DNA of 37,475 nucleotides from Streptomyces sp. H27-H1 (GTDB lineage: Bacteria; Actinomycetota; Actinomycetes; Streptomycetales; Streptomycetaceae). The notes below the pieces were generated by a model. It made no database searches. It was not told the origin of the DNA and saw only the letters and a list, made by a program, of their open reading frames with translations. Position numbers and translations under genes: made by a program. This document shows positions 1 through 9,433 of this stretch, piece after piece; the stretch's first letter is position 1, and every line of letters starts with the position of its first letter. The stretch lies in assembly GCF_026627445.1 (NCBI RefSeq), contig NZ_JAPNLJ010000064.1:1-37475 (forward strand), written 5' to 3'.

Positions 1-103
1 CGGCATCGCGTTCCGCTTTGACAAGACGCCAGAAAGCTACGAGGCCGGCCTGCATCTGTGCGGTGCGATGCTCTGGCTCCGCAGCATCGCACCACATTCA
101 TAA
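1..103 (+). CDS. IS5-family transposase, C-terminal end (partial)
   Basis: The frame starting at base 2 is open from the window edge to TAA at 101-103 and gives 33 residues. They contain FDKTPESYEAGLHLCGAML, which resembles the conserved tail of IS5-family DDE transposases (typically RYDKTPxSYxAGLHLRxxxxW). Only the last part is visible; the catalytic DDE residues would lie upstream of the window. It is too short for the usual ORF cut-off. The element's right end should lie just downstream of 103, but the terminal repeat cannot be defined without the left end. The identification rests on one motif, so the family is likely but the subgroup is open. Confidence 0.7.
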   Translation, partial: GIAFRFDKTPESYEAGLHLCGAMLWLRSIAPHS

Positions 104-746
104 TCCGATCTCCAGACAGGACCTAGGGCCGTCTCAGCCGCAGCCCGCAGACACCCCAATGAAGTCGGTGGGAAACAACGCCGATGTCGGTTTCGCCCCG
201 ACAACGGGCGGCCAGGGTCTGCGCTTCATAACGGGCCGTTCGACGTCGGATTCGCCCTCGGCAGACGGAACGGATGCCAAGCAGGCTGGAAGCTTCCGTC
301 ACTGCATGTCAACCTTTAGCACCTGCCGGCAGAACCGGTCGGATCTGTACATCCTTTCAGGCCGGTTCGGCTACATTCTCCGGCCACTTTCTTCCCCTGT
401 GTCTCGACCTTAGGAGCATCAGCTGTCCATCCTCCCAATTGAAATCCGTCTGGCTGCTGCCCCAGTTCTGTTTTTCGCGGGTGCAGCCTTTGCGGTCCTT
501 GAGCAGTTGCATCACGACTATGCGGGTGTCGCCGTATCGCTCTCGTTGTCCGTGTGTGCAGCCGCGCTGTTTGCTGAGAGTGTTCTCCGGCACACATACC
601 GAAGCGATCGAGCCATTCTTGTCTTCGTGGCGTCGCACCCGGTCGTAACGCCGCACTGCTCCGCTCAAGTGCGCGGCGTTGGGGTTCGGCGCGCGACCAG
701 GGACTTCGCCCGCCTAGCCGAGGATGAATTGCTGGTTCTCGTAGCC
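104..746. other. Intergenic stretch with no convincing gene
   Basis: No frame here looks like a conserved gene. The most suggestive is the plus frame from CTG 423 (GGAG at 412-415 upstream) to TAG 786-788. It begins with a hydrophobic stretch that could form two membrane helices, but it lacks a normal start codon, runs into the repeat, and matches nothing I recognise. The stretch is probably decayed mobile-element DNA. Confidence 0.4.
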
Positions 747-1259
747 ACAGATGCGAACCCGGCTTTCAGCGCCTATCGAGTTCGCTAGCGGCAGACCGTC
801 CGCCCGGTGCGATGAGTGGAGATCGCAGGGCAACCCATGCCAACATTCTGGTCTGGCTGAAATGTACAGGTCAGAGGCCATCGCATCATGATGAGGGTGG
901 TCATGCAGAGCGTTCGGTTGGGAGTCATATGGCGCTGCACAGGATCACGGTCGCTGGACTGCACGGGGACGGATCGGCATGCCCGCCGACGCACGAGCAC
1001 ACGCGGGGAGGGACTCCGCTAACTGCGGGCTGCGACGGCCGGTCCCGGTATTTGGCGATGTGTGCTTGTGGCGAGTGGAGTGGAAGGTCGTCCACTAAGT
1101 CGTACGCGGTTGAGATGGGAAAGAGGCATCGCGGTGCTCAGGCCTGACCTGTAGTGGGGCGGGAGCCATCCCACACAGCACGCGGATGGGCGCCACTGTA
1201 GGGCTTCTATCACCCGATGCGGGACTTCGGTATTCCGGGATTGCCTAGCATCATTTGAT
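747..1259 (+). repeat. Imperfect ~510-bp direct repeat, copy 1
   Basis: This segment aligns along its length with 1567-2075. Landmarks in both copies include gcgcctatcgagttcgctag (769 and 1590), an ATGAGTGGAGATCGCA block, gggagtcatatgg, ggactgcacggggacgg and cggtattccgggattgcc. The two copies differ by many substitutions and small indels, so the duplication is old. Copy 1 ends in codons for FYHPMRDFGIPGLPSII then TGA at 1256-1258, but an in-frame TAG at 1199 closes the frame upstream. About 307 bases between the copies (1260-1566) hold no gene I can support. Confidence 0.8.
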
Positions 1260-1566
1260 GTGTTCGCAGCGGCCATGCTTGGAGGTGGAGTCGCGCGGAT
1301 GGGGGCTCGGCGTCCGGGCGGCACGAAAATGTCGGCTCTGGGGGCTTAGCCATCCCGAGAAGTTGCCCGAAGGGCACCGGCACGGGAAGCCCTATCGCTG
1401 GGCTTCTCCTGGTGCGTAGTCATTGCGAGGAACCACCGATGAGCCAATCCGCGATACCCCCTGCCCTTCTTCAGCATCCTCGTGGCGCCCGGTTGGGGAC
1501 AGCCCGATCGGGGTCTGGTCCCGTGGAATCTTGCGGTCGCGGAAGGCGTCCGCACATGCAGGCTAG

Positions 1567-2075
1567 TCGCAGACGGAGAGCTGGGTTGCGGCGCCTATCG
1601 AGTTCGCTAGCGGCAGACCGCCTGTCCGGTCCAATGAGTGGAGATCGCACGGCATTCCATGTCAACGTTCTCGCCTGGCCGAAAGCGCAGGTCAGGGGCC
1701 ATCCACAACATGGATGAGTGTGGTCATGAAGCGCGTTCGATAGGGAGTCATATGGTGCTGCGCAGGATCACGGCACTGGACTGCACGGGGACGGAACGGC
1801 ATGCCCGGCGACGTACGAGCACACACAGCAGGAACCCCGCTGACTTCAGGCTCCGCCGGTATTGGGCGTAGTGGTGAGTGGCCTGGTGGGTCGTCCAAGT
1901 CGTACGCGGTCGAGATGCGCAAGAGGCGGGTCAGCGCTCAGGTCCTCCTCGTAGTGGCCGACCGGATGGGCGGGGCCAGGCAGCGAGCGAGGCACACGGA
2001 TGCAGTGCTGCTGAGGCCTTCTACCACCCGATACGTGAATTTGGTATTCCGGGATTGCCGGGCATCATTTGATCT
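1567..2075 (+). repeat. Imperfect ~510-bp direct repeat, copy 2
   Basis: This is the second copy of the 747-1259 repeat, same orientation, offset about 820 bp. The end of copy 2 reads FYHPIREFGIPGLPGII then TGA (2070-2072) in a frame open from GTG 1878. Compared with copy 1, most differences in this tail fall at third codon positions, which suggests that it was once protein coding. The copy lies about 120 bp upstream of the excisionase/integrase pair, so it may be a remnant of the same mobile element. Function unknown. Confidence 0.8.
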
Positions 2076-2192
2076 GTCCACGCCAGCTGTGCTGGTTGCA
2101 ATAAGCCTGCAGGTCATCTTGTTCGATGCAGGCGCGAGTTCACGGGTTTCGAACTAGGGAGGTTGCGAGTCTTGGTGCATGGAGGGAGCTAC

Positions 2193-2354
2193 GTGTTGAT
2201 GACGCCGGCAGAAGTTGCCGGATGGCTGAAGGTCAGCGAGGTGACGGTTAAGAATAAATATCGAGCTTGGGGGTTGCGGCCGCAGAAAGTAGGACGACTT
2301 CTGCGTTTTCGCGAGCGTGATGTCTTGGATTACCTGGACCGGCGGTATGGCTAG
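2193..2354 (+). CDS. Excisionase-like MerR/HTH DNA-binding protein
   Basis: A 53-residue basic protein containing MTPAEVAGWLKVSEVTVKNK followed by YRAWGLRPQKVGRLLRFRER. This is the winged-helix pattern of the helix_turn_helix_17 / Xis-type family: a helix-turn-helix, then a 'wing' with a conserved arginine and an aspartate-rich terminal helix (DVLDYL). Such proteins usually assist integrase in excision of an integrated element. I chose GTG 2193 because GGAGGGAG (2181-2188) lies just upstream; TTG 2196 and ATG 2199 are alternatives, and the TTG at 2163 has no properly spaced ribosome site. It ends 46 bases before the integrase on the same strand, the classic xis-int order. Role inferred from family and position. 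Confidence 0.8.
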   Translation: MLMTPAEVAGWLKVSEVTVKNKYRAWGLRPQKVGRLLRFRERDVLDYLDRRYG

Positions 2355-2400
2355 GTGGTTACTCTGTGCGTGATGTGGGTTGTAGGAGGGGGGTACAAAA

Positions 2401-3684
2401 TTGGCTACGGTCTTCCAGAAATGTAAAGAAGAAGTGCGGAGTAAAAACTACCCGTGCACAGGTGTTCGCTGCGGACACCCCTGGACCGTGAGATATAGAG
2501 AGCCTGGTGGTCGCAGTGGCCGGCAGCGCGATAAGTCCTTCGAAAAGAAGGGCGTGGCGGATGCTTTCGCGGCGAAGGTCGAACGAGAAAAGGACCTTGG
2601 GACCTATATAGAGCCGCTCGGGTTCATGACGCCACTCGTCGAGGTTTACCGGGAGTTCATTGCCTCTGGTGAGCGTGTCAATGGAACGCGCTATCAGTAC
2701 GAGACAAGCCTTCGATTGCATGTGAGGCCGTACTTCCAGAACAAGCCGATCGGGGCGGTTAAGCCCAAGGACCTCAGCGCCTGGCTCCGGTGGATGGTCG
2801 AGGAGCGCGGCTACGAACCGAGCACGGCTGTAAACCGGTATGAGACTCTCAGTGGTGTGTTCAGCTTCGCCGTTGCCAACGACTACATCGTCAAGAATCC
2901 TTGCCAGCATGTCCAGGCCGGCCGCAGGAGGGCCAAGCGGAGGATCAAGAAGACTATCCACCTGCCCACCCTGGAAGAGATCGCGGCTATCGCCTCCCAC
3001 TTGCCTGGACCGTACCAGCTTCTGGTGTGGCTGATGGCTGGATGTGGGCTGCGTATCGGCGAGGCCAGCGCGGTGTGCCTTCAGCAGATCGACTTTGAGG
3101 CCGGAGTCCTTTATGTCGACCGGCAGATAACCCAGGACGGCGAGAACACGAAGCCGAAGACCCGTCGCCAGAAGGCTGCCACGAAGGGGAAAGGGCGAGC
3201 GCACTGCATCCGCCATTTGAAGTGGCGTGACCAGGATGAGGGGCGCGCCATCCCGATCCCGACAACCGTCGTGGTCAAGATCCGGCAGCACGTCGAGCAG
3301 CACGGGACCTACCGCGTCGAGAACGGCCTGAACCGGATCGAGGGTGACTACCTGTTCTCGAACGTGGGCGGCACGAACATCCTCATGTACTCGCTCGTGG
3401 ACCGGCTCTGGCGGACAGCCAAGGCAGCTGCCGGGATTATCAGGAAGATCACCCCTCACTGGCTCAGGCACTTCTTCGCCTCGGCTGGGCTGTCGAAGGG
3501 CGTGCCAGTGACCGATATGGCTGAATGGCTCGGACACCGAGATCCCAAGATCACGTATCAGACCTACGCTCACGTGATGCCGGACGCGCCGCAGCGCCTG
3601 CGTGCGGTGATGGACTCGGTTTTCACACTCGGGTCGGAGCTGACCCTCCCGCTGTCGTTCGAGGCACTCGCTGAGGCGGCCTAG
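2401..3684 (+). CDS. Tyrosine recombinase / phage-type site-specific integrase
   Basis: A 427-residue tyrosine recombinase, normal length for actinobacterial integrases. The N-terminus carries a cysteine-containing arm-binding region (CTGVRCGHPW), followed by a SAM-like core-binding domain around residues 75-175 and the catalytic domain from about 190. Catalytic residues are visible: Arg218 in GLRIGEA, His353 and Arg356 in HWLRH, His379 in LGH and the nucleophile Tyr389 in QTYAH. It should cut and rejoin DNA at att sites to integrate or excise a mobile element. TTG 2401 is preceded by GGAGGGGGG at proper distance. A degenerate relative of its last ~110 residues lies at 29070-29431. No attachment core or tRNA gene was found next to it. 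Confidence 0.95.
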   Translation: MATVFQKCKEEVRSKNYPCTGVRCGHPWTVRYREPGGRSGRQRDKSFEKKGVADAFAAKVEREKDLGTYIEPLGFMTPLVEVYREFIASGERVNGTRYQYETSLRLHVRPYFQNKPIGAVKPKDLSAWLRWMVEERGYEPSTAVNRYETLSGVFSFAVANDYIVKNPCQHVQAGRRRAKRRIKKTIHLPTLEEIAAIASHLPGPYQLLVWLMAGCGLRIGEASAVCLQQIDFEAGVLYVDRQITQDGENTKPKTRRQKAATKGKGRAHCIRHLKWRDQDEGRAIPIPTTVVVKIRQHVEQHGTYRVENGLNRIEGDYLFSNVGGTNILMYSLVDRLWRTAKAAAGIIRKITPHWLRHFFASAGLSKGVPVTDMAEWLGHRDPKITYQTYAHVMPDAPQRLRAVMDSVFTLGSELTLPLSFEALAEAA

Positions 3685-3800
3685 CGGGGAAGCCCTCGCT
3701 AGAGGGGACTGCGAGCCACACCGTGCTCTCGGAGCATCGGGGGACCCTGCGCGCGACAGCGTACTGGGCTCGGAGGCGGCGTGTGGCGTCGTGATTTGTG

Positions 3801-3817
3801 ACGGGCGTGTAGCCCGT
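3801..3817. terminator. Stem-loop between convergent integrase and helicase genes
   Basis: ACGGGC, a 5-base loop, then GCCCGT form a perfect 6-bp stem between the integrase stop (3684) and the helicase stop (3830). It could terminate both transcripts, but the stem is short and no U-tract follows. A weaker CCCTC/GAGGG pair lies just after the integrase stop. Confidence 0.4.
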
Positions 3818-3829
3818 TCCCCGCGGCGG

Positions 3830-6800
3830 TCACTCGGTGTTCTGCGGCCAGGTGGCGCGGTCGTGGAAGTGGTGGAACTCCGTCAGTTCGGCTGCGAGGA
3901 CGTCGAATTGGGGGAGCGGGGCCCACAAGCTGCGTTCGCCGATGACGTAGAGGCGGCGTTTGGCGCGGCTCGCGGCGACGTTGAGCAGGTGCGGGGTACG
4001 GGCCGCCCACTCGCGCGCGCCGGGCCGGCCGCCACCGAGCACGAGGACGACGACATCGGCTTCCTTGCCCTGGGCCTTGTGGACGGTCGCGCAGCGCTCC
4101 TCGATCAGCTCGGACGTCCAGCCCTCACGGCCCCGGCAGACCTTCTGGCATTCGGCGACGAGGGCCCGGAAGGGGGCGATGACGCGCATCCGCTCGACGC
4201 CGACGCCCTGCCGGTGCAGGACGTCGAGGACGAACTCGAAGGCTCGGCGGTCGCGTTCGCCCCACGGGGCGTCCGACGGGCGGGCCGGGTCGTCGGTGTT
4301 GAGCCAGCGGCTGGGTAGCAGGCCGCTGCGTTCCGCTTCGGGGAACGCCTTGGGTTCGGTGCCGTAGACCATGAGGCCGCCGTACGCGACTTCGTTGCTG
4401 ACCGTGAACATCGGCTCCTCGCAGCGGCGGTGCACGCGCAGCGGTGAGCCGACCCAGACGTGCTCGTCGCCGGTGTCCGGGGCCGGCAGGTAGGTGCCGT
4501 AGCGGTTGGTCCGGTCGGCGACCGCCTGGGCCGAGGTGGCCGAGGGCAGCCAGTGCTCGTCGACGCCGTAGGCGCGCAGCAGCCGGCGCTGCAGGGCGGT
4601 GGGCATGGTGACGACGGGTTCGAGCTGGAGCGGATCGCCGACCAGCACGGCACGGCGGGCGCGCCACAGCGCGCCGACGGCGGCCTGCGGAGTGGCCTGC
4701 CCGGCCTCGTCCACGAGGACCCAACCGATCGACTCCCGGCCGAGACGCGCGAACATGCTGCCGACGGAGGAGAACGTGGTCGAGACGACGGGCACGAGGA
4801 GGAAGAGGGTCTGCCAGGCGCGCTCGACCTCCTCGTCGGGTATGGGGCCGTTGGTCCCGGCCATCAGTTCCATGAGGACCTGGAGGTTGCCGCGGATCTT
4901 CTTCGCGGCTCCGGCGGCGAAGGCACGGTGCAGGTCGAGGGCGCGCAGGAACAGGTCGCTGCGCGCGGTGGACCAGGCTTCGTCGGACCAGGGCGAGCCG
5001 AGTTCCTGTTCGGCTTCGTCGAGATGCGCCCAGTCCAGCGGTAGCGATGGCAACGCCCGTGCTGCCTCGCGCAGTTCACGGTGGCGGCCGTCGAGCTCGG
5101 TCACTGCGGCCCGCAGGTCGCGGCGGGAGGAGTCGGCGGCCTGCCGGGCGCGCCGCAGGGCGGTGGCTGCCGCGGCCTCCCGCGCACCGGCAGCCCGCTC
5201 GGCGTCGGCGGCAGCGGTGAGGCCGGCAGCGGCGTCGTCGATGACGGTGCCGGACCGGGTGTGCCGGCCGACGGCCAGGGACTCGGCACGCACGGCTGCG
5301 GCGACCTGCTCCAGGGAGTCCTCGAGCGCGGCGCGCTGCTCGACGAGCAGGTACGCGATCTCGGCCTGGGTGTGCTCCTGCTGCCGTTCGGCCGAGCTCT
5401 GCAGCAGGCGGCGCAACCCGCCGCGCAGGCCCCGCTCCATGGCCGGGGGAGTGTCGTGGCGGGCGGAGAGCGCGGTCACGTAATCGCGGTGGTACGCGGC
5501 CAGTTCACGGGCGGCCGAGAGGTCCGCGCGGGCGGCGGCCAGCTCTTGGCGTGCCTGCGGTATGTGTGCGCGGGCCGCCCCGTACCCGGTCTCGGCGACC
5601 GTCGTGGCGATCCGGGCGGCGGCGGTGGCGGTTGCCGCCCGCTCCAGGACCGTCGTAGCGGCGGCGACCTGCTGGTCGGCCCGTGCCACGGCGGCTTCCA
5701 GGTCCGCGATCCCCTGCGCGGCCGATCCGGATTCGACGGTCGCCAGAGCCCCGGCCAGCCGGGCGCGCCCGGCACGCAGCCGCTCGACCTCGGCCTGGGC
5801 GGTACGGAACGCGGTGACGGCGCCGGTCCACGACGGCACGGCATGGACGGGCCCGGTCGCCGCATCCGCGACCTGCTCCGCCGGGACGCCCGGACGTCGG
5901 CCACCGGGCGGGACTTTCGGCGGGATCCAGTCGCTCAGCACCTTCTGCATGCCGCGCAGCGGCGGCAGGCCCGCGGCGGAGCGGGCGGCGGCCTCCCGCT
6001 CGGGCAGCCGGCCCCACCAGAACCGGTTCCCGAACTCCTTGCGATTGGTCTTGTTGCCGAGCACAGCCGCGACCAGGCCCCAGGCCGGCCCACCGAGGAG
6101 CGCCGAGGCGAGGTCGGAGAAGTGGTCGGGGCCCCCGTGCCACTGCTCGCCGAGCGCGCCGATACCGGGCAGTTCGGCGGTGATGTTCTCCACGGCGCCG
6201 TTGTTGGAGGAGGTGACCACGATCTCGAACCCGGTGAGGCGCGGGTCGAGCCGCGAGACGAACCGGGGACGGTTCCCCTGGCGGTCCCGGCCCCGCCACG
6301 CCGAACCGGTGAACGCCTGCCCGGGCCGGTCGAACGTGGCCAGCACCGCCGCCCGTTCGACCACCAGGGCGGCGACCAGGTCGCGCAGCATCGTGGTCTT
6401 GCCCGTGCCCGGAGGCCCGTTCACGGAGAACATCCCGCCCTGCGTGCCCGCCCGGTCAGCGAGCATCCGGTCGACCGCGAACTGCTGGCTCAGCGCGAGC
6501 GGGAACCGTGCCGACGCGGGCCAGCGGCCGGCTGGGACGAGGCTCGGGGCCACCCCGTCCAGGACGACCCCGCGCTCTTGGCGCACATCGGTACGTGCCC
6601 CCAGTACGACGGAGTCGAGCTCGGTCAGGTACGCCTCCAGCGCCGGGCCGATCCCCTTGCCGATGGCCTGAGACACCCGAGACAGATCGGGCGGGAGCAG
6701 ACTGTTCAGGAACGGCGCCGCTGCCACGGTCTTCGTCTGCGGATCCCGCGGCCGGCGGACCAGCCGGCTGCGGACCCTGATCACCCGTGGCCGCAGGCGG

Positions 6801-7843
6801 TCCTGCACCCCGCACAGGTCGGCGATCTGCGCGATCAGGGCAACCAGATCGGCGAGCCCGAGCGCACGGAGACCGGCGCCGGCTCCGAGCTCAGCCGAAG
6901 CGTCGGGACCACCGGCCGATGCCTCCTCGGGAACGCTCCCGGAGGGGTCCTGCCACCCGGACTCCACTTGCTCCTCTGCGGGGCGGCGGGCCGCGACCCA
7001 GTCCGCCGCGCGGCGAACCAGGGGTTCCGCGGCGCCTTGCAGGGCGGCGCCGACGACCTCACCGAAGAGGGCTCCGACCGCGCCGACGGCAGCGCCGCCC
7101 AAGATCTCCGCGAGCAGCCCCTGCCAGCTCCCGCCTCCGGCCGCCGCCGTCGTCCCTGCGACACCCCCGGAGCCGGGCCACCGCTCGTACGCCGGTCCGG
7201 CAGGGGTGTTGGGGCTGTACGGGATCGCCGTGGCCGTGAGCTCGTCGATCGCGTCGCCGAAGGCCTCGTCGAGCTCCTCGAATCCGTCCAGCCACCCAGG
7301 TGCGGACGGCCCCGGATCGAAGAGGCGACCGGTTGCCCAGGCGCACGCGGAGATCACCGAGGTGTCCTCGACCGGTCGGCCCCCGTCGTCCAGGACCAGC
7401 GCGAACATGGCGCTCTGGCCCGACAGCACGAGCTCCGTCTCCGGCATGCCGGGGTCGGGGTCGGTCCCTGAGGGCAGTACCGCGATCATCGCCTGGCGGA
7501 GCAGCTCCAGATCGAAGAGTCCGCAGTAGACCTCGTGCCGCCACATCCACCCGTACGGTGCCTGTCGTGCCGCGGTCTCCGGATGGTTCGCAGCCCACGG
7601 CAGGACAGGTAATACCCGGCCCGGCTCAGGCGTCAGGTCGATGACGTACTCGTCCCTCGCCCCGGCACGCGGGGCGGGGCGCCGGCGGGGGAGTGCCGGG
7701 ATGGTCGGCGGACTGAACAGCTCGATCGCGCGCCAGCACTCGAGAAGGGCCTGCCGCCGACGGTCCTGCGCGTGTCCGCTCCGCACCCACTGCCCCCGTG
7801 TCGCACGTGCGGCCCCGGCCGCTCCCCTGAAGATCAGCTGCAT
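3830..7843 (-). CDS. Large UPF1-like superfamily 1 helicase (AAA_11/AAA_12) with long coiled coil
   Basis: A 1337-residue protein from ATG 7843. Walker A is NGPPGTGKTT (475-484, Lys482). The UPF1/DNA2-type motifs follow: DEAGQAT at 1045, VGDPLQLEPVV near 1067, VHKAQGKEADVV at 1254 and NVAASRAKRR at 1288. These define an ATP-dependent SF1 helicase of the UPF1/DNA2 group. Residues 678-934, inserted between motif I and motif II, are an Ala/Arg/Glu-rich predicted coiled coil. A Gly/Ala-rich hydrophobic stretch around 244-272 might contact membrane. The first ~230 residues match nothing I recognise. The frame stays open to 10183, but that extension is antisense to two better-supported genes and is low-complexity. 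Large SF1 helicases of this type occur in phage-defence islands; that role here is inference from the integrase and Abi-C neighbours. No strong ribosome site supports the start. Confidence 0.85.
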   Translation of the reverse strand: MQLIFRGAAGAARATRGQWVRSGHAQDRRRQALLECWRAIELFSPPTIPALPRRRPAPRAGARDEYVIDLTPEPGRVLPVLPWAANHPETAARQAPYGWMWRHEVYCGLFDLELLRQAMIAVLPSGTDPDPGMPETELVLSGQSAMFALVLDDGGRPVEDTSVISACAWATGRLFDPGPSAPGWLDGFEELDEAFGDAIDELTATAIPYSPNTPAGPAYERWPGSGGVAGTTAAAGGGSWQGLLAEILGGAAVGAVGALFGEVVGAALQGAAEPLVRRAADWVAARRPAEEQVESGWQDPSGSVPEEASAGGPDASAELGAGAGLRALGLADLVALIAQIADLCGVQDRLRPRVIRVRSRLVRRPRDPQTKTVAAAPFLNSLLPPDLSRVSQAIGKGIGPALEAYLTELDSVVLGARTDVRQERGVVLDGVAPSLVPAGRWPASARFPLALSQQFAVDRMLADRAGTQGGMFSVNGPPGTGKTTMLRDLVAALVVERAAVLATFDRPGQAFTGSAWRGRDRQGNRPRFVSRLDPRLTGFEIVVTSSNNGAVENITAELPGIGALGEQWHGGPDHFSDLASALLGGPAWGLVAAVLGNKTNRKEFGNRFWWGRLPEREAAARSAAGLPPLRGMQKVLSDWIPPKVPPGGRRPGVPAEQVADAATGPVHAVPSWTGAVTAFRTAQAEVERLRAGRARLAGALATVESGSAAQGIADLEAAVARADQQVAAATTVLERAATATAAARIATTVAETGYGAARAHIPQARQELAAARADLSAARELAAYHRDYVTALSARHDTPPAMERGLRGGLRRLLQSSAERQQEHTQAEIAYLLVEQRAALEDSLEQVAAAVRAESLAVGRHTRSGTVIDDAAAGLTAAADAERAAGAREAAAATALRRARQAADSSRRDLRAAVTELDGRHRELREAARALPSLPLDWAHLDEAEQELGSPWSDEAWSTARSDLFLRALDLHRAFAAGAAKKIRGNLQVLMELMAGTNGPIPDEEVERAWQTLFLLVPVVSTTFSSVGSMFARLGRESIGWVLVDEAGQATPQAAVGALWRARRAVLVGDPLQLEPVVTMPTALQRRLLRAYGVDEHWLPSATSAQAVADRTNRYGTYLPAPDTGDEHVWVGSPLRVHRRCEEPMFTVSNEVAYGGLMVYGTEPKAFPEAERSGLLPSRWLNTDDPARPSDAPWGERDRRAFEFVLDVLHRQGVGVERMRVIAPFRALVAECQKVCRGREGWTSELIEERCATVHKAQGKEADVVVLVLGGGRPGAREWAARTPHLLNVAASRAKRRLYVIGERSLWAPLPQFDVLAAELTEFHHFHDRATWPQNTE

Positions 7844-8341
7844 CGCCGAATCTACCGGACCGTCAGCGGGCCGGTTCCCGGACAGAGGATGCTCAGGTGC
7901 CGGAACGCCTGGCACACAGGGCAAGTGCGGTTGTCGTCGACCGACAGCTGTCCACGCCTGACTCGCGGAGCCTGCCAAGCGCGACCCTTTGGCTGGGGTC
8001 CGTGCCGTGTCCTGGCGGGTAGAGCTCGGTCGGACAGCCAAGGTGCGGTGGGCCACAGAGCTGCCAGCCCGTGGAGTGCTCCAGTGCCGTGTAGGAATGC
8101 AACCCCGTGACAGGAGGAAGCCGTCGCTTGGGTCGCGGGGACAGGCGCAGCGCACCGCTGACACCCGGCCTGCGCGCCACGGCCCTGCCCGCTGACAGGC
8201 TCCGGAAGTAGTTCGTCGCCGACTGGCCTGCAGATCCCGGGACCCCTGGCGAACCAGCGCGACATGGCCAGGTCCGCTCGCACTTGAGGACCTTGTCCGA
8301 AAGGCCATGACGGTGTGCAGGTCTGCTCGTATCTTCAGGTC
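7844..8341. other. Divergent intergenic region between helicase and Abi-C genes
   Basis: About 500 bases separate two divergent genes and should hold both promoters. I could not assign clear -35/-10 pairs. A minus-strand frame (7852-8283) ends in a cysteine-containing segment (TCPVCQAF) but its other residues look like reading-frame noise, so no gene is called. Confidence 0.4.
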
Positions 8342-9202
8342 ATGACCGTCACTGCCCGCCGGGATCTGGTGAGTCCCGGAACTCGAAACGCCTTCCGCTC
8401 CCTGGCCACGGACCTGACCCTCCGCATCGTGGCCGGGCTGTGGGAGGACCACGGCTTCGCCCCCGTGGCGCCAGAGGAGCTGAAGTACAGTGACCCCGGG
8501 CAGCGTCGGACGGAGTTCATGCGCTACGCGGAAGGCGTGGACTGGTCGGACCAGACCCACGTCCGTCGGGCTCTGATGGTCTTCGAGGACTATGTTCGTG
8601 CGTACCGGGATCCGGCGGAGCAAGGCACTCCGAAGTGGCTGGAGGACATCAAGGTCCGACTGGACCGGGACGGCTACGCCCTCAACGACACAGGCCAGAT
8701 CTCCTGGGTCAATCCGCCGGTTCTTGCCCGGGACCTGAGCGGCCTCAGCGACCCCTCCGGAATCGTCGTTGAACTGGAGCGCATCAGGCGTGACCTCACG
8801 ACGGATCCTCAGGGAGCCATCGGTGCGGCCAAGCAGCTCATCGAGGCGACGGCCAAGACGGCGCTCCGGGAACTGAACGTATCGGTGGAGAAGAAGCCCG
8901 ACGTACCCATCCTGGTTGCCATGGTGCACAAGGAACTGAGGCTCGACGCGGCCTCCGCCCCGGAGGGGCCAGACGGCAGCAAGGCCATCAAGAGAATCCT
9001 CTCGGGTGCGGTCAACATCGCCGTCGGAGTGGCCGAGCTGCGGAACCAGGGATTCGGCAGCGGGCACGGACAGGCGAGTGCGCCGTCTGGTCTCGGCGTC
9101 CGCCACGCACGCCTGACGGTGAACGCGGCCGTCACCTGGTGTGAGCTGATCCTCGACACGCTGACCGACCCGGCAGCGCCTTGGCGCAAGCCCATGGGCT
9201 GA
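8342..9202 (+). CDS. Abortive infection family protein (Abi-C domain)
   Basis: A 286-residue protein. Its C-terminal half (about residues 155-270) has the layout of the Abi_C family: GAIGAAKQLIEATAKTAL, then KRILSGAVNIAVGVAELRN, then SGHG (240-243) and a final helix VRHARLTVNAAVTWCELIL. Abi-C proteins are associated with abortive infection, in which infected cells stop growing or die before phage release. The N-terminal ~150 residues are helical, without a domain I recognise. ATG 8342 is the most natural start; GTG 8315 in the same frame is an alternative. It is transcribed divergently from the large helicase and is the first of two co-oriented genes. The family is clear from the motif pattern; anti-phage function is inferred. 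Confidence 0.8.
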   Translation: MTVTARRDLVSPGTRNAFRSLATDLTLRIVAGLWEDHGFAPVAPEELKYSDPGQRRTEFMRYAEGVDWSDQTHVRRALMVFEDYVRAYRDPAEQGTPKWLEDIKVRLDRDGYALNDTGQISWVNPPVLARDLSGLSDPSGIVVELERIRRDLTTDPQGAIGAAKQLIEATAKTALRELNVSVEKKPDVPILVAMVHKELRLDAASAPEGPDGSKAIKRILSGAVNIAVGVAELRNQGFGSGHGQASAPSGLGVRHARLTVNAAVTWCELILDTLTDPAAPWRKPMG

Positions 9203-9220
9203 TGGCCGCCAGAATCCGCG

Positions 9221-9322
9221 ATCCGCCCCGGGTTCGTGGCGTCGAAGGGCCGGGAGGCGGGGTGGGATCAGGATTTCCTGGATCAGGCCCGGTACGTCGA
9301 CTGTTTGTGGGAGACCGAGTAG
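9221..9322 (+). pseudogene. Possible C-terminal gene fragment
   Basis: Right after the Abi-C gene, a plus-strand frame reads like the end of a real protein (PGFVASKGREAGWDQDFLDQ then ARYVDCLWETE) before TAG at 9320-9322. It has balanced composition and a helical pattern but no start or upstream domain. I do not recognise the family; it may be the tail of a gene deleted when this island was assembled. Confidence 0.3.
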
Positions 9323-9385
9323 TCCGCACACGGCTGGGGGCGTGACCGGAGGCCGCGGAGGCCGACCGCTCGCATTGAGGTTGCC

Positions 9386-9404
9386 GGCGCCCCGACGGGG
9401 CGCC
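9386..9404 (+). terminator. GC-rich hairpin downstream of the Abi-C gene
   Basis: GGCGCCCC, loop GAC and GGGGCGCC form a perfect 8-bp stem. It lies about 180 bases after the Abi-C stop and 30 bases before the next gene, so it probably ends the Abi-C transcript. There is no U-run, as is usual in Streptomyces. Confidence 0.6.
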
Positions 9405-9433
9405 TTCGGCTGCGGAACGTAAGCACAGTCTGC

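Noticed and set aside
5081..7471. 796-residue plus-strand frame inside the helicase
   Set aside because: Antisense to helicase coding sequence with recognisable motifs; the translation has no motif.
7852..8283. Small zinc-finger gene on the minus strand
   Set aside because: Only two nearby Cys (TCPVC) look suggestive; the remainder has shadow-frame composition and no ribosome site.
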